Assembly: GCA_001897155.1 (NCBI GenBank)
Contig: MKSF01000010.1
Location: 49,728-113,727 of the forward strand
Direction of reading: 5' to 3'
DNA: 64,000 nt
Origin: Bacteroidetes bacterium 47-18
GTDB lineage: Bacteria; Bacteroidota; Bacteroidia; Chitinophagales; Chitinophagaceae
Every line of letters starts with the position of its first letter. Position 1 is the stretch's first letter. Positions 53,462-61,473 of this stretch are shown in pieces. The position numbers and the translations under genes are program-made. A model generated the notes under the pieces. That model did not search any database. It saw only the letters and a program-made list of their open reading frames with translations, and was not told the origin of the DNA.

Positions 53462-54328
53462 GTGAGATACAGTTTACACCATATATCCGACAAAGACAAC
53501 TGCCCGTTTGATGAAAGCGCCTACAGCCTTTTCAAGTTCGGAGATACGTCCTATGCCGCGCAATTCGGGGAGGAGCTGTTTGATGGATTTATAGCTGCGC
53601 ATAAAGACCTGGTGCTGGGACAGGAAGAGATCGTGATACTCCCCAGCCCTTTTCTTACGCTGCCTACTGCATCCAACTACCTCTGTATGCATTTCAAGAA
53701 GCACCTCAACCGCTTCCTGGCAGCGAATGGTAAAAAAGCCTGCTCCGAATCGAAGATATATCGCAACCAGACCTATACCGAAGACTACGGCAACCTGGAT
53801 TATGAGCAGCGGGTACAGCTCATTGCCAACGATACCTATTATATCGACAGGACATTCATAGCCAACAAATGCTGCATTTTTATAGATGATATCAAAATAA
53901 CGGGCAGCCACGAATTCACGGTGAACAGGATATTGCAGCAATACCAGGCAGAAGGCACTTTCTGCTTCGTCTATTTCGCGGAATTACAGAACAGGGATAT
54001 ACATCCAAGCATTGAAAACCATTATAATTATTTCGCGGTAAAAGATACGGAAGATATCATACGCGTCATCCGAAAGCCTGCTTTCAGGTTCAATACCCGG
54101 GTCGTAAAATACATCCTGGGCGCAGCGCCGGAGGCTTTCCTGGAGATCAACAGCCATTTTTCGCAAGCGCAGCGGGAAGAGCTGCTGGACCTTGCGACCG
54201 GCAATAACTATCACCTGATAGCAAAATACAACAGCAATCTTGAAACTTTAAAAAACATTTTATGGCAATCAACCTGCAAAAAGGACAAAGAGAGACTATC
54301 AGCGCTCCAAAATTCACTGTCGGATTAG
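53462..54328 (+). CDS. Phosphoribosyltransferase of the Ter operon
   Basis: The 288-residue protein starts at a GTG at 53462. It has a PRTase-like PRPP-binding motif in CCIFIDDIKITGSHE (about residues 138-152) and other PRTase elements (EEIVILPSPFLTLPTASNYL). It resembles the TerPRTase described with Ter operons, thought to help make a nucleoside-like metabolite. It lacks the PELOTA-like RNA-binding extension often fused to that enzyme. The last 67 bases overlap the next TerD gene in another frame, so its C-terminal tail shares coding DNA. The substrate is unknown. Confidence 0.82.
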   Translation: MRYSLHHISDKDNCPFDESAYSLFKFGDTSYAAQFGEELFDGFIAAHKDLVLGQEEIVILPSPFLTLPTASNYLCMHFKKHLNRFLAANGKKACSESKIYRNQTYTEDYGNLDYEQRVQLIANDTYYIDRTFIANKCCIFIDDIKITGSHEFTVNRILQQYQAEGTFCFVYFAELQNRDIHPSIENHYNYFAVKDTEDIIRVIRKPAFRFNTRVVKYILGAAPEAFLEINSHFSQAQREELLDLATGNNYHLIAKYNSNLETLKNILWQSTCKKDKERLSALQNSLSD

Positions 54329-54816
54329 GCTGGGATACCAACAGCTCCGCCACCGGGGCCGATTTCGACCTGGATGCTTCCGCATTCATCATGGGAGAGA
54401 ACAGGAAGCTTATTTCTGATGCCCACTTTGTATTTTACAATAATCTTAAAAGCCCCGGCGGTGCAGTGGAACATACCGGCGATAATCTCACGGGCGACGG
54501 AGACGGCGATGATGAGCAGCTCCTCGTGGACCTGTCCAGGATAGAGGACAGCGTGGCAGAGATCTGCATTGTCGTGACCATTCACGATGCCGCTGCCAGG
54601 AACCAGAATTTCGGGCAGGTACGTAATTCCTTTATCAGGATATTCGATACCAACACAGGGGAGACCATCCTGAAGTTTGAGCTGGATGAGGACTTCTCTG
54701 TCGAAACCGCCGTTGAGTTCGGCAGGATCTATAAAAGGAATGGCGCCTGGAAATTTGAAGCAGTGGGTATGGGTATGAAAGGCGGCCTGGAAGATTACCT
54801 CCAGAAATACAATTAA
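54262..54816 (+). CDS. TerD-family protein 2
   Basis: The 184-residue protein begins with the standard TerD start (MAINLQKGQRETISAPKFTV), so the ATG at 54262 inside the preceding PRTase gene is very likely the true one. It has the DFDLDASAF motif and the acidic loop GDNLTGDGDGDDEQLLVDL, and resembles the first TerD along its length. The two may form a hetero-oligomer. It should bind calcium. Confidence 0.93.
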   Translation: MAINLQKGQRETISAPKFTVGLGWDTNSSATGADFDLDASAFIMGENRKLISDAHFVFYNNLKSPGGAVEHTGDNLTGDGDGDDEQLLVDLSRIEDSVAEICIVVTIHDAAARNQNFGQVRNSFIRIFDTNTGETILKFELDEDFSVETAVEFGRIYKRNGAWKFEAVGMGMKGGLEDYLQKYN

Positions 54817-54859
54817 TCATTTTTCATTTTATTCTTTATCCAATTAAATATATATCCAT

Positions 54860-55519
54860 ATGGCGATTAATCTTACAAAAGGTCAGAAGATCGACCTGAG
54901 AAAAGCATCCGGTGATAAGCTGACCAATTTCTGCATCGGTGTCAACTGGGGCGCTATCCAGAAGAAAGGCTTCCTGGGCCTGGGCACCAAGAACATTGAT
55001 GTGGACCTCGACCTGAGCTGCATCCTGATAGACGACAATAATAACCTCTGCGACCATATCTATTCCCCTTTATATAATATCGAAGTGCTGCAGCAGTTCG
55101 GCCTGCCCAAAGGCAAGCTGGTATCCAACGACGGAGCATTAAGACATACCGGCGATGACCTGCAGGGTGATAAAGGCGGTGACGACGGCCTGGATAACGA
55201 GATCATCACGGTAGACCTGTCCAGGGTCAGTCCTGCCGTGTCCAAGATATTCTTTTTCCTCAATAACGTGGGAGATGAGGATTTCTCACAGATACCATAC
55301 GCCAAGATCAGGATGTTTGAAGGTACCCCTACCCGCGTCAATTCAGTATTCGCGGACTACAACGTATCTGCAGAAGCCGCTTACACCGGTAAGAAAGCGC
55401 TTATTATGGCCAAGCTGTATAAAAGGAATGATGAATGGAAATTTGATGCTATCGGCGATCCCACTGAAGATGTATTTTTAGGACAGACTATTCACAGAAT
55501 CGCTAAAAACTACCTGTAA
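54860..55519 (+). CDS. TerD-family protein 3 (divergent, TerZ-like)
   Basis: The 219-residue protein begins MAINLTKGQKIDLRKASG and has a diverged TerD domain with an insertion (LGLGTKNIDVDLDLSCILIDD). The acidic loop is HTGDDLQGDKGGDDGLDNE, and the end shows AKLYKRNDEWKFDAIG. The extra loop and length are like TerZ or YceC-type members, which may have a distinct metal preference. It starts 43 bases after TerD 2 and ends one base before the next gene. Confidence 0.88.
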   Translation: MAINLTKGQKIDLRKASGDKLTNFCIGVNWGAIQKKGFLGLGTKNIDVDLDLSCILIDDNNNLCDHIYSPLYNIEVLQQFGLPKGKLVSNDGALRHTGDDLQGDKGGDDGLDNEIITVDLSRVSPAVSKIFFFLNNVGDEDFSQIPYAKIRMFEGTPTRVNSVFADYNVSAEAAYTGKKALIMAKLYKRNDEWKFDAIGDPTEDVFLGQTIHRIAKNYL

Positions 55520-55520
55520 G

Positions 55521-55922
55521 ATGAACATCAAGAATATCGAGGGATTATCGGGCGAGCAGATCAGGCAGATGGTCGGCAACGGCGGCAGGTTCGTTATGTA
55601 CACCTACTGCGTATCCGTAGTGCTGGCCACTTTCAAAAGACCCAGCTCCATTTACTTCATCCGGCCGGACAAGTCTTCCGTAACACCGGGACTGAAGCAC
55701 CTGGCCACCTCTTTCCTGGTAGGATGGTGGGGCATTCCCTGGGGACCTATATATACCGTAGGCTCCATTTACGGTGTCCTGAAAGGCGGTACCGATGTAA
55801 CAGGAGATGTGATGCGCCACATCAACCAGAATGATCCATCCTACGGTCATACCGGCTACGGAACGCTGAGCAATAATACCAACAATAACAGCGGGCAGCC
55901 GCCAACATACAATATCAATTAA
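55521..55922 (+). CDS. Small Ter-operon membrane protein
   Basis: The 133-residue protein starts one base after TerD 3. It has two hydrophobic stretches: MYTYCVSVVLATF, and SFLVGWWGIPWGPIYTVGSIYG with its aromatic GWWGIPWG motif. An Asn/Gly/Tyr-rich tail follows. I do not know the family name, but the RPSSIYFIRPDKSS to WGIPWG part has the look of a conserved domain. It may anchor the soluble Ter complex to the membrane. That role is inferred from position. Confidence 0.72.
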   Translation: MNIKNIEGLSGEQIRQMVGNGGRFVMYTYCVSVVLATFKRPSSIYFIRPDKSSVTPGLKHLATSFLVGWWGIPWGPIYTVGSIYGVLKGGTDVTGDVMRHINQNDPSYGHTGYGTLSNNTNNNSGQPPTYNIN

Positions 55923-55929
55923 GCAACTT

Positions 55930-56568
55930 ATGAGAAGACTACCCGTATATCTTTTATTAGACACTTCCGGCTCTATGAGCGGTGAACCTATCGAAGCCGT
56001 TAAGAACGGGGTCCAGGTAATGATCAGCTCCTTAAGGCAGAATCCCCAGGCTATTGAAACCGCCTTCCTGAGCGTGATCACATTTGACAGCTCCGCCAGG
56101 CAGGTCATTCCCCTGACCGACCTCGCCAGCTTCCAGATGGCCGATATCAAAGCCACCGGGACCACCGCGCTGGGAGAAGCCCTGAAAGTGGTCAGCCACT
56201 GCATAGATACCGAAGTGGCCAGGACCACCTCCGAGACCAAAGGGGACTGGAAGCCGCTGGTATTCATTATGACCGACGGCATCCCTACAGATGACTGGCA
56301 GAGCGGCCTCGCCGAATTCAGCAAGCGCCGGACAGCCTTTACCGTAGCCTGCGCGGCGGGCAGCGGGGCAGACACGAACGTGCTGAAGCAGATCACCGAG
56401 AATGTGGTCAGCCTGGATACGGCAGATACCCAGAGCATCTCCAAGTTCTTCGCCTGGGTAACGGCCTCCATCGGCGTGTCTTCCACCCGCGTGGAGGATT
56501 CCGGCAAGGAAATATCAGGCATGAACGAATTGCCGCCGCCACCTTCGGAGCTGAATATCGTGGTATAA
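55930..56568 (+). CDS. VWA-domain (TerY-like) protein 1
   Basis: The 212-residue protein has a von Willebrand A domain with the MIDAS motif DTSGSMSG near residues 10-17, a Thr loop GTTALGEAL and TDGIPTDDW. It lacks a zinc ribbon. The C-terminus is a proline tail, NELPPPPSELNIVV, shared in form with the next protein. TerY-type VWA proteins are the third partner with PP2C and a kinase in Ter phospho-signalling; all partners are present downstream. It starts 7 bases after the small membrane protein. Confidence 0.9.
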   Translation: MRRLPVYLLLDTSGSMSGEPIEAVKNGVQVMISSLRQNPQAIETAFLSVITFDSSARQVIPLTDLASFQMADIKATGTTALGEALKVVSHCIDTEVARTTSETKGDWKPLVFIMTDGIPTDDWQSGLAEFSKRRTAFTVACAAGSGADTNVLKQITENVVSLDTADTQSISKFFAWVTASIGVSSTRVEDSGKEISGMNELPPPPSELNIVV

Positions 56569-56716
56569 ACATTTAATATCGTAACAGCCTCATTTTTCAT
56601 CTTGCCATTATTGCGCCGGGGATTGATTTTCCCGCAGCAGCAGGCAATACCTGGCGCACCGCGTAAAATGAGGCTGCTTTATAAAAGAAGAAGGCCTTCT
56701 TCACAAAGCATTTATC
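56569..56716 (+). ncRNA. Structured spacer inside the Ter operon
   Basis: Inverted arms CAGCCTCATTTT (56585-56596) and AAAATGAGGCTG (56665-56676) enclose a 68-base GC-rich interior with its own inverted repeats (CGGG / CCCG and GCGCC / GGCGC). A 16-bp palindrome GAAGAAGGCCTTCTTC follows at 56687-56702, close to the start of the next VWA gene. The spacer (148 bases) is much longer than the 1-53-base gaps elsewhere in the operon. It could be an RNA processing or attenuation element. Confidence 0.55.
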
Positions 56717-57352
56717 ATGAGAAGACTACCGGTATATTTTTTGCTGGACACTTCCGGCTCTATGAACGGCGAGCCGATACAGGCGCTCAATAATGCCCTG
56801 AGCGGTATGATCAACAACCTGCGCTCCGATGCCCAGGCAGCAGAAACGCTCTGGCTGAGCATCATCACCTTCGACCGGGAGGTAAAGGAAGTGGCGCCAT
56901 TGACAGCGCTTGATGCCTTCCAGCTGCCAGAGATCATCTGCCCGGAAAGCGGCCCTACCTTTACGGGAAAGGCCCTGGAGGTTCTATACGCCAAAGTGCA
57001 GCAGGAAATACGCAAAGGCACCCCGGAACAAAAGGGCGACTGGAGGCCGCTGCTGTTCATCTTCACCGATGGCAAGCCTTCCGACCTGCAATTGTACGCG
57101 GAAATGATACCCAGGATCAGATCGCTCAATTTCGCGTCCATAGTAGGCTGCGCGGCAGGACATGCCGCTGATACAACAAAGCTCCGGGAGCTGACCAGCG
57201 ATGTCGTACACCTCGATACCGCCGACAGCAATACCCTGAAGCAATATTTCCAGTGGCTGTCGGACGTGATAGAGCAGGGCAATAAAAGTGCCGGCACTAC
57301 GGATAACGTGACGCTGCCGCCGCCACCTTCAGAAGTTCACATTGTAATATAA
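56717..57352 (+). CDS. VWA-domain (TerY-like) protein 2
   Basis: The 211-residue protein has a VWA domain with MIDAS DTSGSMNG, the PTFTGKAL loop and FTDGKPSDL. It closely resembles VWA 1 and likewise ends in a proline tail (VTLPPPPSEVHIVI). The structured spacer before it and the tight 7-base gap to VWA 3 suggest it may be controlled separately from VWA 1. Presumably a partner in Ter kinase signalling. Confidence 0.9.
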   Translation: MRRLPVYFLLDTSGSMNGEPIQALNNALSGMINNLRSDAQAAETLWLSIITFDREVKEVAPLTALDAFQLPEIICPESGPTFTGKALEVLYAKVQQEIRKGTPEQKGDWRPLLFIFTDGKPSDLQLYAEMIPRIRSLNFASIVGCAAGHAADTTKLRELTSDVVHLDTADSNTLKQYFQWLSDVIEQGNKSAGTTDNVTLPPPPSEVHIVI

Positions 57353-57359
57353 TACGTTT

Positions 57360-58415
57360 ATGAGCAGAAGACTCCCCATCTATTTCCTAATAGATATTTC
57401 AGAATCTATGGTTGGCGAGCCCATCCAGCAGGTGGAAGAAGGTCTCTCCACCATCATACAGGCACTTAAGACAGACCCGGTGGCCATTGAGACAGTATAT
57501 GTCTCCGTCATTGTATTTGCAGGCCAGGCCAAAACGCTGATCCCCCTGCAGGAGATCATGAACTTCTACCCGCCGAAATTCCCGATAGGCAGCGGCACCT
57601 CGCTCAGCAACGGGCTGGGGCATTTAATGTATGAGCTGCGGAGAAATATCATAAAGATCACCCCTGAGCAGAAAGGCGACTGGAAACCTATTGTATTCCT
57701 GTTCACGGACGGAGTGCCTACCGACGATACCAGCGCGGCCATCAGGGAATGGAAAAATAACTGGCAAAGGTCTTCCAATATGGTGGCCATCTCTTTCGGC
57801 GAGGAAACTGATAATAGTGTGCTGGCACAACTTACCGAGCATGTGCTGCTGTTCAAAAATACCAACGCGGATTCTTATAAGGAGTTCTTCAAATGGGTGA
57901 CTGCCTCTATCAAAACGAGCAGCGTAAGCGTGGAGCATAATGCTTCCGGTTTTGAGCTGGCATCCATGGATTCCAATATACTGGACAAGGTAAATCTTAA
58001 AGATACCGCTCCCAGGCAATGGACGGATAATAACTTCGTGGTACTGGCTGCCAAATGCCAGAACACCAGGCGCCCTTACCTGATGAAATACAGGAAGGAC
58101 CTCACCACCAGCAGTTTCGGCGATCTCGGGCTCAGCACGATGTCTTACCGGCTGGTAGGCGCCTACCAGGTGGATAATACCTATTTTGAGCTTTCCGGCG
58201 ACCATCATACCCGCCAGTCCATCAATACCGAAGAGCTGCGGGGCGCCCCTACCTGTCCCTGCTGCGGCAATCAATACGCTTTCGCGATGTGCAGCTGCGG
58301 CAACCTGCATTGCATCGGGGAGGAGGATGTCAGCACCTGCCCATGGTGCGGTACATCTGCCAAGTACAGCTTCGGGGGCGAAGGAGGCTTTAATGTGAAC
58401 AGAACACAAGGATAA
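57360..58415 (+). CDS. TerY-like VWA protein 3 with C-terminal zinc ribbon
   Basis: The 351-residue protein has a VWA domain (MIDAS DISESMVG, with Ser-Glu-Ser in place of the Gly-Ser pair; GTSLSNGL; FTDGVPTDD). A linker domain follows (about 215-290). The C-terminal TerY-C metal-binding domain has many cysteines (CPCCGNQYAFAMCSCGNLHC, then CPWCG). This is the canonical TerY architecture. The zinc part may dock to the kinase, which has its own ribbon. It starts 7 bases after VWA 2. Confidence 0.92.
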   Translation: MSRRLPIYFLIDISESMVGEPIQQVEEGLSTIIQALKTDPVAIETVYVSVIVFAGQAKTLIPLQEIMNFYPPKFPIGSGTSLSNGLGHLMYELRRNIIKITPEQKGDWKPIVFLFTDGVPTDDTSAAIREWKNNWQRSSNMVAISFGEETDNSVLAQLTEHVLLFKNTNADSYKEFFKWVTASIKTSSVSVEHNASGFELASMDSNILDKVNLKDTAPRQWTDNNFVVLAAKCQNTRRPYLMKYRKDLTTSSFGDLGLSTMSYRLVGAYQVDNTYFELSGDHHTRQSINTEELRGAPTCPCCGNQYAFAMCSCGNLHCIGEEDVSTCPWCGTSAKYSFGGEGGFNVNRTQG

Positions 58416-58436
58416 TACCAACAGATATCATCAGCG

Positions 58437-59897
58437 ATGCTTGATCCCAAACTATATATACAGAAGCTCCTGGAGCACAGAGGCGTTGCTATTACAGCCC
58501 GTAAGCAAAAATTACTGGATGATTTTATCAGCAGCAGTGCCATACACCAGGCTGCAGTAACCATACTGGAACAACAAACCTATATTATGAAACACTGGCG
58601 CATAAGAGATAAAATAGATGATATTATGTCCGCACGCATTGTGATCCCCAACGCTACGGTGGGCAAACCCTATAGTGCTGTGATAGACTACGATCAATAC
58701 GGGCTTACAGACCTGGTATATGATGAGTGGACAGGACTGGAAGAGCTGGGATTACAGTTCGATAAGGAAACAAAGACGATCAGCGGCATCCCGGCAGTAA
58801 GCGGGGAGCTGAAGCTCAGTTTTCATTTTAAGGTAGTAGGAGAAAGCGAAAGCGATGTGCCCAATATCAAGACCATTACCCTGATCGTGAACCCCGACCC
58901 GAAATCGCTCTGGAAAAATATACCCAGCGACAGGGATGCTATTTTCTGGAAGCCGGATGATGCCATGGCTGCAGGAGCGCTGGGAGACCGGCATATCGTG
59001 GTGGCTTCAAACAGGGGACGCTCCCATGAGAATAACGGTTCTTTCCGGGATGATGATTTTGCCTTTAAATATATAGAAAATACCGGCTGGTCGGTCGTGG
59101 CCGTTTCTGACGGAGCAGGGAGCTATCCTCTGTCCAGGAGAGGGTCGCAGCTGGCCTGCAGCGCCGTAGTGGAATATTTTGAGCATCTTATAGACCTCCA
59201 GGCATTGCAGGACCTTGAAAGCAAGATACGGCAGTATGAAAACGGGAAGGACGATACCCTCTGGAAAGATATCGCAGTCAGCGCCAAGCAGCAGTTATAC
59301 AAAGCCGTATTACATGCGCACCATACCATTAAAACGGAAGCAACACAATTGCACACGGCGGCACCGGAACTGTTCGATAATCCAAGAGCCAAATCCCTGC
59401 TGGATTATTTTCATGCGACCCTGATATTCACCTTATTCAAAAAATTCGATTCCGGCTATATCATCCTCACCTTCGGCGTGGGCGACTGTCCCATTGCCAT
59501 CGTGAACAGGGACCATACGGATACGGTGCTTCTGAATAAGCTGGATGTAGGGGAGTTCGGCGGCGGCACGCGCTTCGTAACACAAAGCGATATTTACCAG
59601 CCCGATGCCAGTCCCCTGACCATGGCGGAGCGCTTTAATGTATATTACACTGAAGATTTCAGCTACCTCTTTTTAATGACAGACGGTATCTACGATGCCA
59701 AGTTCATGGTTGAGGCCAACCTGGAAAAACATGAGCAATGGGAGGCTTTCATTGCCGACCTGGAGGGTGACAATGACGAGCACGCATTGGTGGACCTCGA
59801 CCCCGGCAATGAACAGATAGCGGCGGAGCTGGCTTCCTGGATGGACTTCTGGAGCCCCGGCAACCACGATGACAGGACTTTGGCAATAATCTATTAA
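58437..59897 (+). CDS. PP2C-like phosphatase of the Ter operon
   Basis: The 486-residue protein has a helical N-terminal part and a cadherin/He_PIG-like Ig segment (about residues 62-150, IVIPNATVGKPYSAVIDYD and TKTISGIPAVSGELK). A PP2C domain runs from about residue 184, with motifs NRGRSHENNG, DDDFAFKY, AVSDGAGSYPLSRRGSQLA, FGVGDCPIAIV and LMTDGIYDAKF. The metal-binding acids are present in VSDGAG and TDGIYD. It should remove phosphate from proteins, presumably those phosphorylated by the next gene's kinase. The He_PIG domain in a cytoplasmic phosphatase is unusual. Confidence 0.87.
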   Translation: MLDPKLYIQKLLEHRGVAITARKQKLLDDFISSSAIHQAAVTILEQQTYIMKHWRIRDKIDDIMSARIVIPNATVGKPYSAVIDYDQYGLTDLVYDEWTGLEELGLQFDKETKTISGIPAVSGELKLSFHFKVVGESESDVPNIKTITLIVNPDPKSLWKNIPSDRDAIFWKPDDAMAAGALGDRHIVVASNRGRSHENNGSFRDDDFAFKYIENTGWSVVAVSDGAGSYPLSRRGSQLACSAVVEYFEHLIDLQALQDLESKIRQYENGKDDTLWKDIAVSAKQQLYKAVLHAHHTIKTEATQLHTAAPELFDNPRAKSLLDYFHATLIFTLFKKFDSGYIILTFGVGDCPIAIVNRDHTDTVLLNKLDVGEFGGGTRFVTQSDIYQPDASPLTMAERFNVYYTEDFSYLFLMTDGIYDAKFMVEANLEKHEQWEAFIADLEGDNDEHALVDLDPGNEQIAAELASWMDFWSPGNHDDRTLAIIY

Positions 59898-59908
59898 TCT
59901 CGAAACCG

Positions 59909-61435
59909 ATGAGCGTAAAAACAGTACAATCTATCATCACCCCCGGCAAGTCTTACCAGTACGTGGATAACGGCGAGCCTATGAGGGGAGGCATGAAGGA
60001 TGTCTATTTCAGCCTCGACAGGTCTTACGTGGTCGCCTTTTACAGGGACCCGCAGGATTTCAATTCCAAGGAACGGCTCAAGAGGATCGCTACCCAGTAT
60101 TACGAAAGCTTTTTTGTAAAAGAGCCCGTATCGGGAGCCTATTACAAACAGTTGTATAGCTGGCCTACCGATGTAGTGGAGCACGACAAAAGAACCGGGA
60201 TCATTGTACCCGTCTATAATAAGAATTTCTTTTTTCAGAAAGGCTATGCCACCAACGACCTGCTGAAAGGCAAGGAGAAAGAGGGCAAGTGGTTTGCCAG
60301 CGCCAAGTTCCGCGCCCCGCAGTCCAGGACCAAGCTGGACCCTTCGGAGCTGGGCAACTGGCTGAGCTACTTCCAGGTATGTGTGAATATCGCGCGCGGT
60401 GTCAAGCGCCTGCATGCGGCCGGGCTGGCCCATTCCGACCTGTCCTATAAGAACGTGCTGATAGACCCGGTAAGCAAAACCGCCGCTATCATAGATATAG
60501 ACGGCCTGGTGGTGCCCAATCTTTTCCCCCCGGATGTCATAGGCACGGCCGATTTCATCGCGCCTGAAGTGCTGGCCACCAAGCACCTGTCCAAGAACGA
60601 TCCCAACAGGAAGCTGCCCAACCGGCTGACCGATCTTCATGCGCTGGCCGTACTGATCTATATGTACCTGCTGTACAGGCATCCCTTAAGAGGCGGTAAT
60701 TATTTCGGCGCTATGGAAACGGAGCAGGAAGAAGACCTGCTGATGGGCGAAAAAGCCTTATTCATTGAGCATCCCACGGATGCCAGCAACCGGAATTTCA
60801 AGCGCGAATACGGGGATAATCTCCAGAAGTTCGCGCCCTGGACCGACCTCCAGAAGACGCCCTATACGATCACGGGGCCTTACCTGAAAGAGCTGTTTGA
60901 CCAGGCCTTCATCAAAGGGCTTCACCATCCTAATGAAAGACCGCCGGCCGAAGCCTGGGAACAGGCCCTGATCAAGACCAACGACCTGAAGCTGGAATGC
61001 AGCAATGCGTCCTGCGATCAGAAATGGTTCATTTATAATAATACGGTGGATACCCGCTGTCCTTTCTGCGGTACCCGCTACCGGCATTCCATTCCCGTGC
61101 TGGATTTCTATTTCCAGTTCAAGCCGAACGTATGGAAGCCGGAGAACCAGCGGCTGGTAGTGTACAATAACGCTACACTGCATCAATGGCACTCCAACCG
61201 GAATATCGTCAGGAATGAGCGGCTGGCCGATCAGCATAAATCCCCGGTAGGATATTTTTCTTTTCACAACGGAAAGTGGATATTTGTGAACCAGAACCTC
61301 CCTACCCTTTACGATAAGACACAGGATGCCGAGGTACCTGTGGGCGGCATGGTAGAGCTTACCAACGGCAAGCAGCTGGTCCTGTCAAAAGATGATGGCG
61401 GCAGGGTAGCCGTGATCTCACTGGCCAATATTTAA
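59909..61435 (+). CDS. Ser/Thr protein kinase of the Ter operon with zinc ribbon
   Basis: The 508-residue protein has a kinase domain with catalytic loop HSDLSYKNVL (about residues 174-183), metal motif IDIDG (about 195-199, replacing DFG) and IAPEVL. The usual VAxK lysine of strand beta-3 is not obvious: the strand reads YVVAFYRDP. Near residues 363-390 a zinc ribbon (CSNASCDQ, then CPFCG) follows. The last 110 residues look like a beta-sandwich, possibly FHA-like (LHQWHSNRNIV, GKWIFVNQNLP). It lies between PP2C and TerC, 11 and 38 bases from them. Function: TerY-associated kinase, with reduced activity possible. Confidence 0.85.
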   Translation: MSVKTVQSIITPGKSYQYVDNGEPMRGGMKDVYFSLDRSYVVAFYRDPQDFNSKERLKRIATQYYESFFVKEPVSGAYYKQLYSWPTDVVEHDKRTGIIVPVYNKNFFFQKGYATNDLLKGKEKEGKWFASAKFRAPQSRTKLDPSELGNWLSYFQVCVNIARGVKRLHAAGLAHSDLSYKNVLIDPVSKTAAIIDIDGLVVPNLFPPDVIGTADFIAPEVLATKHLSKNDPNRKLPNRLTDLHALAVLIYMYLLYRHPLRGGNYFGAMETEQEEDLLMGEKALFIEHPTDASNRNFKREYGDNLQKFAPWTDLQKTPYTITGPYLKELFDQAFIKGLHHPNERPPAEAWEQALIKTNDLKLECSNASCDQKWFIYNNTVDTRCPFCGTRYRHSIPVLDFYFQFKPNVWKPENQRLVVYNNATLHQWHSNRNIVRNERLADQHKSPVGYFSFHNGKWIFVNQNLPTLYDKTQDAEVPVGGMVELTNGKQLVLSKDDGGRVAVISLANI

Positions 61436-61473
61436 ACAATCTTTTATCAATAAAAACAACTGAGCAGTAAACA

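Noticed and set aside
55545..56600. A 351-codon minus-strand open frame
   Set aside because: It is antisense to the small membrane protein and VWA 1 in the Ter operon and shows no protein-like motif.
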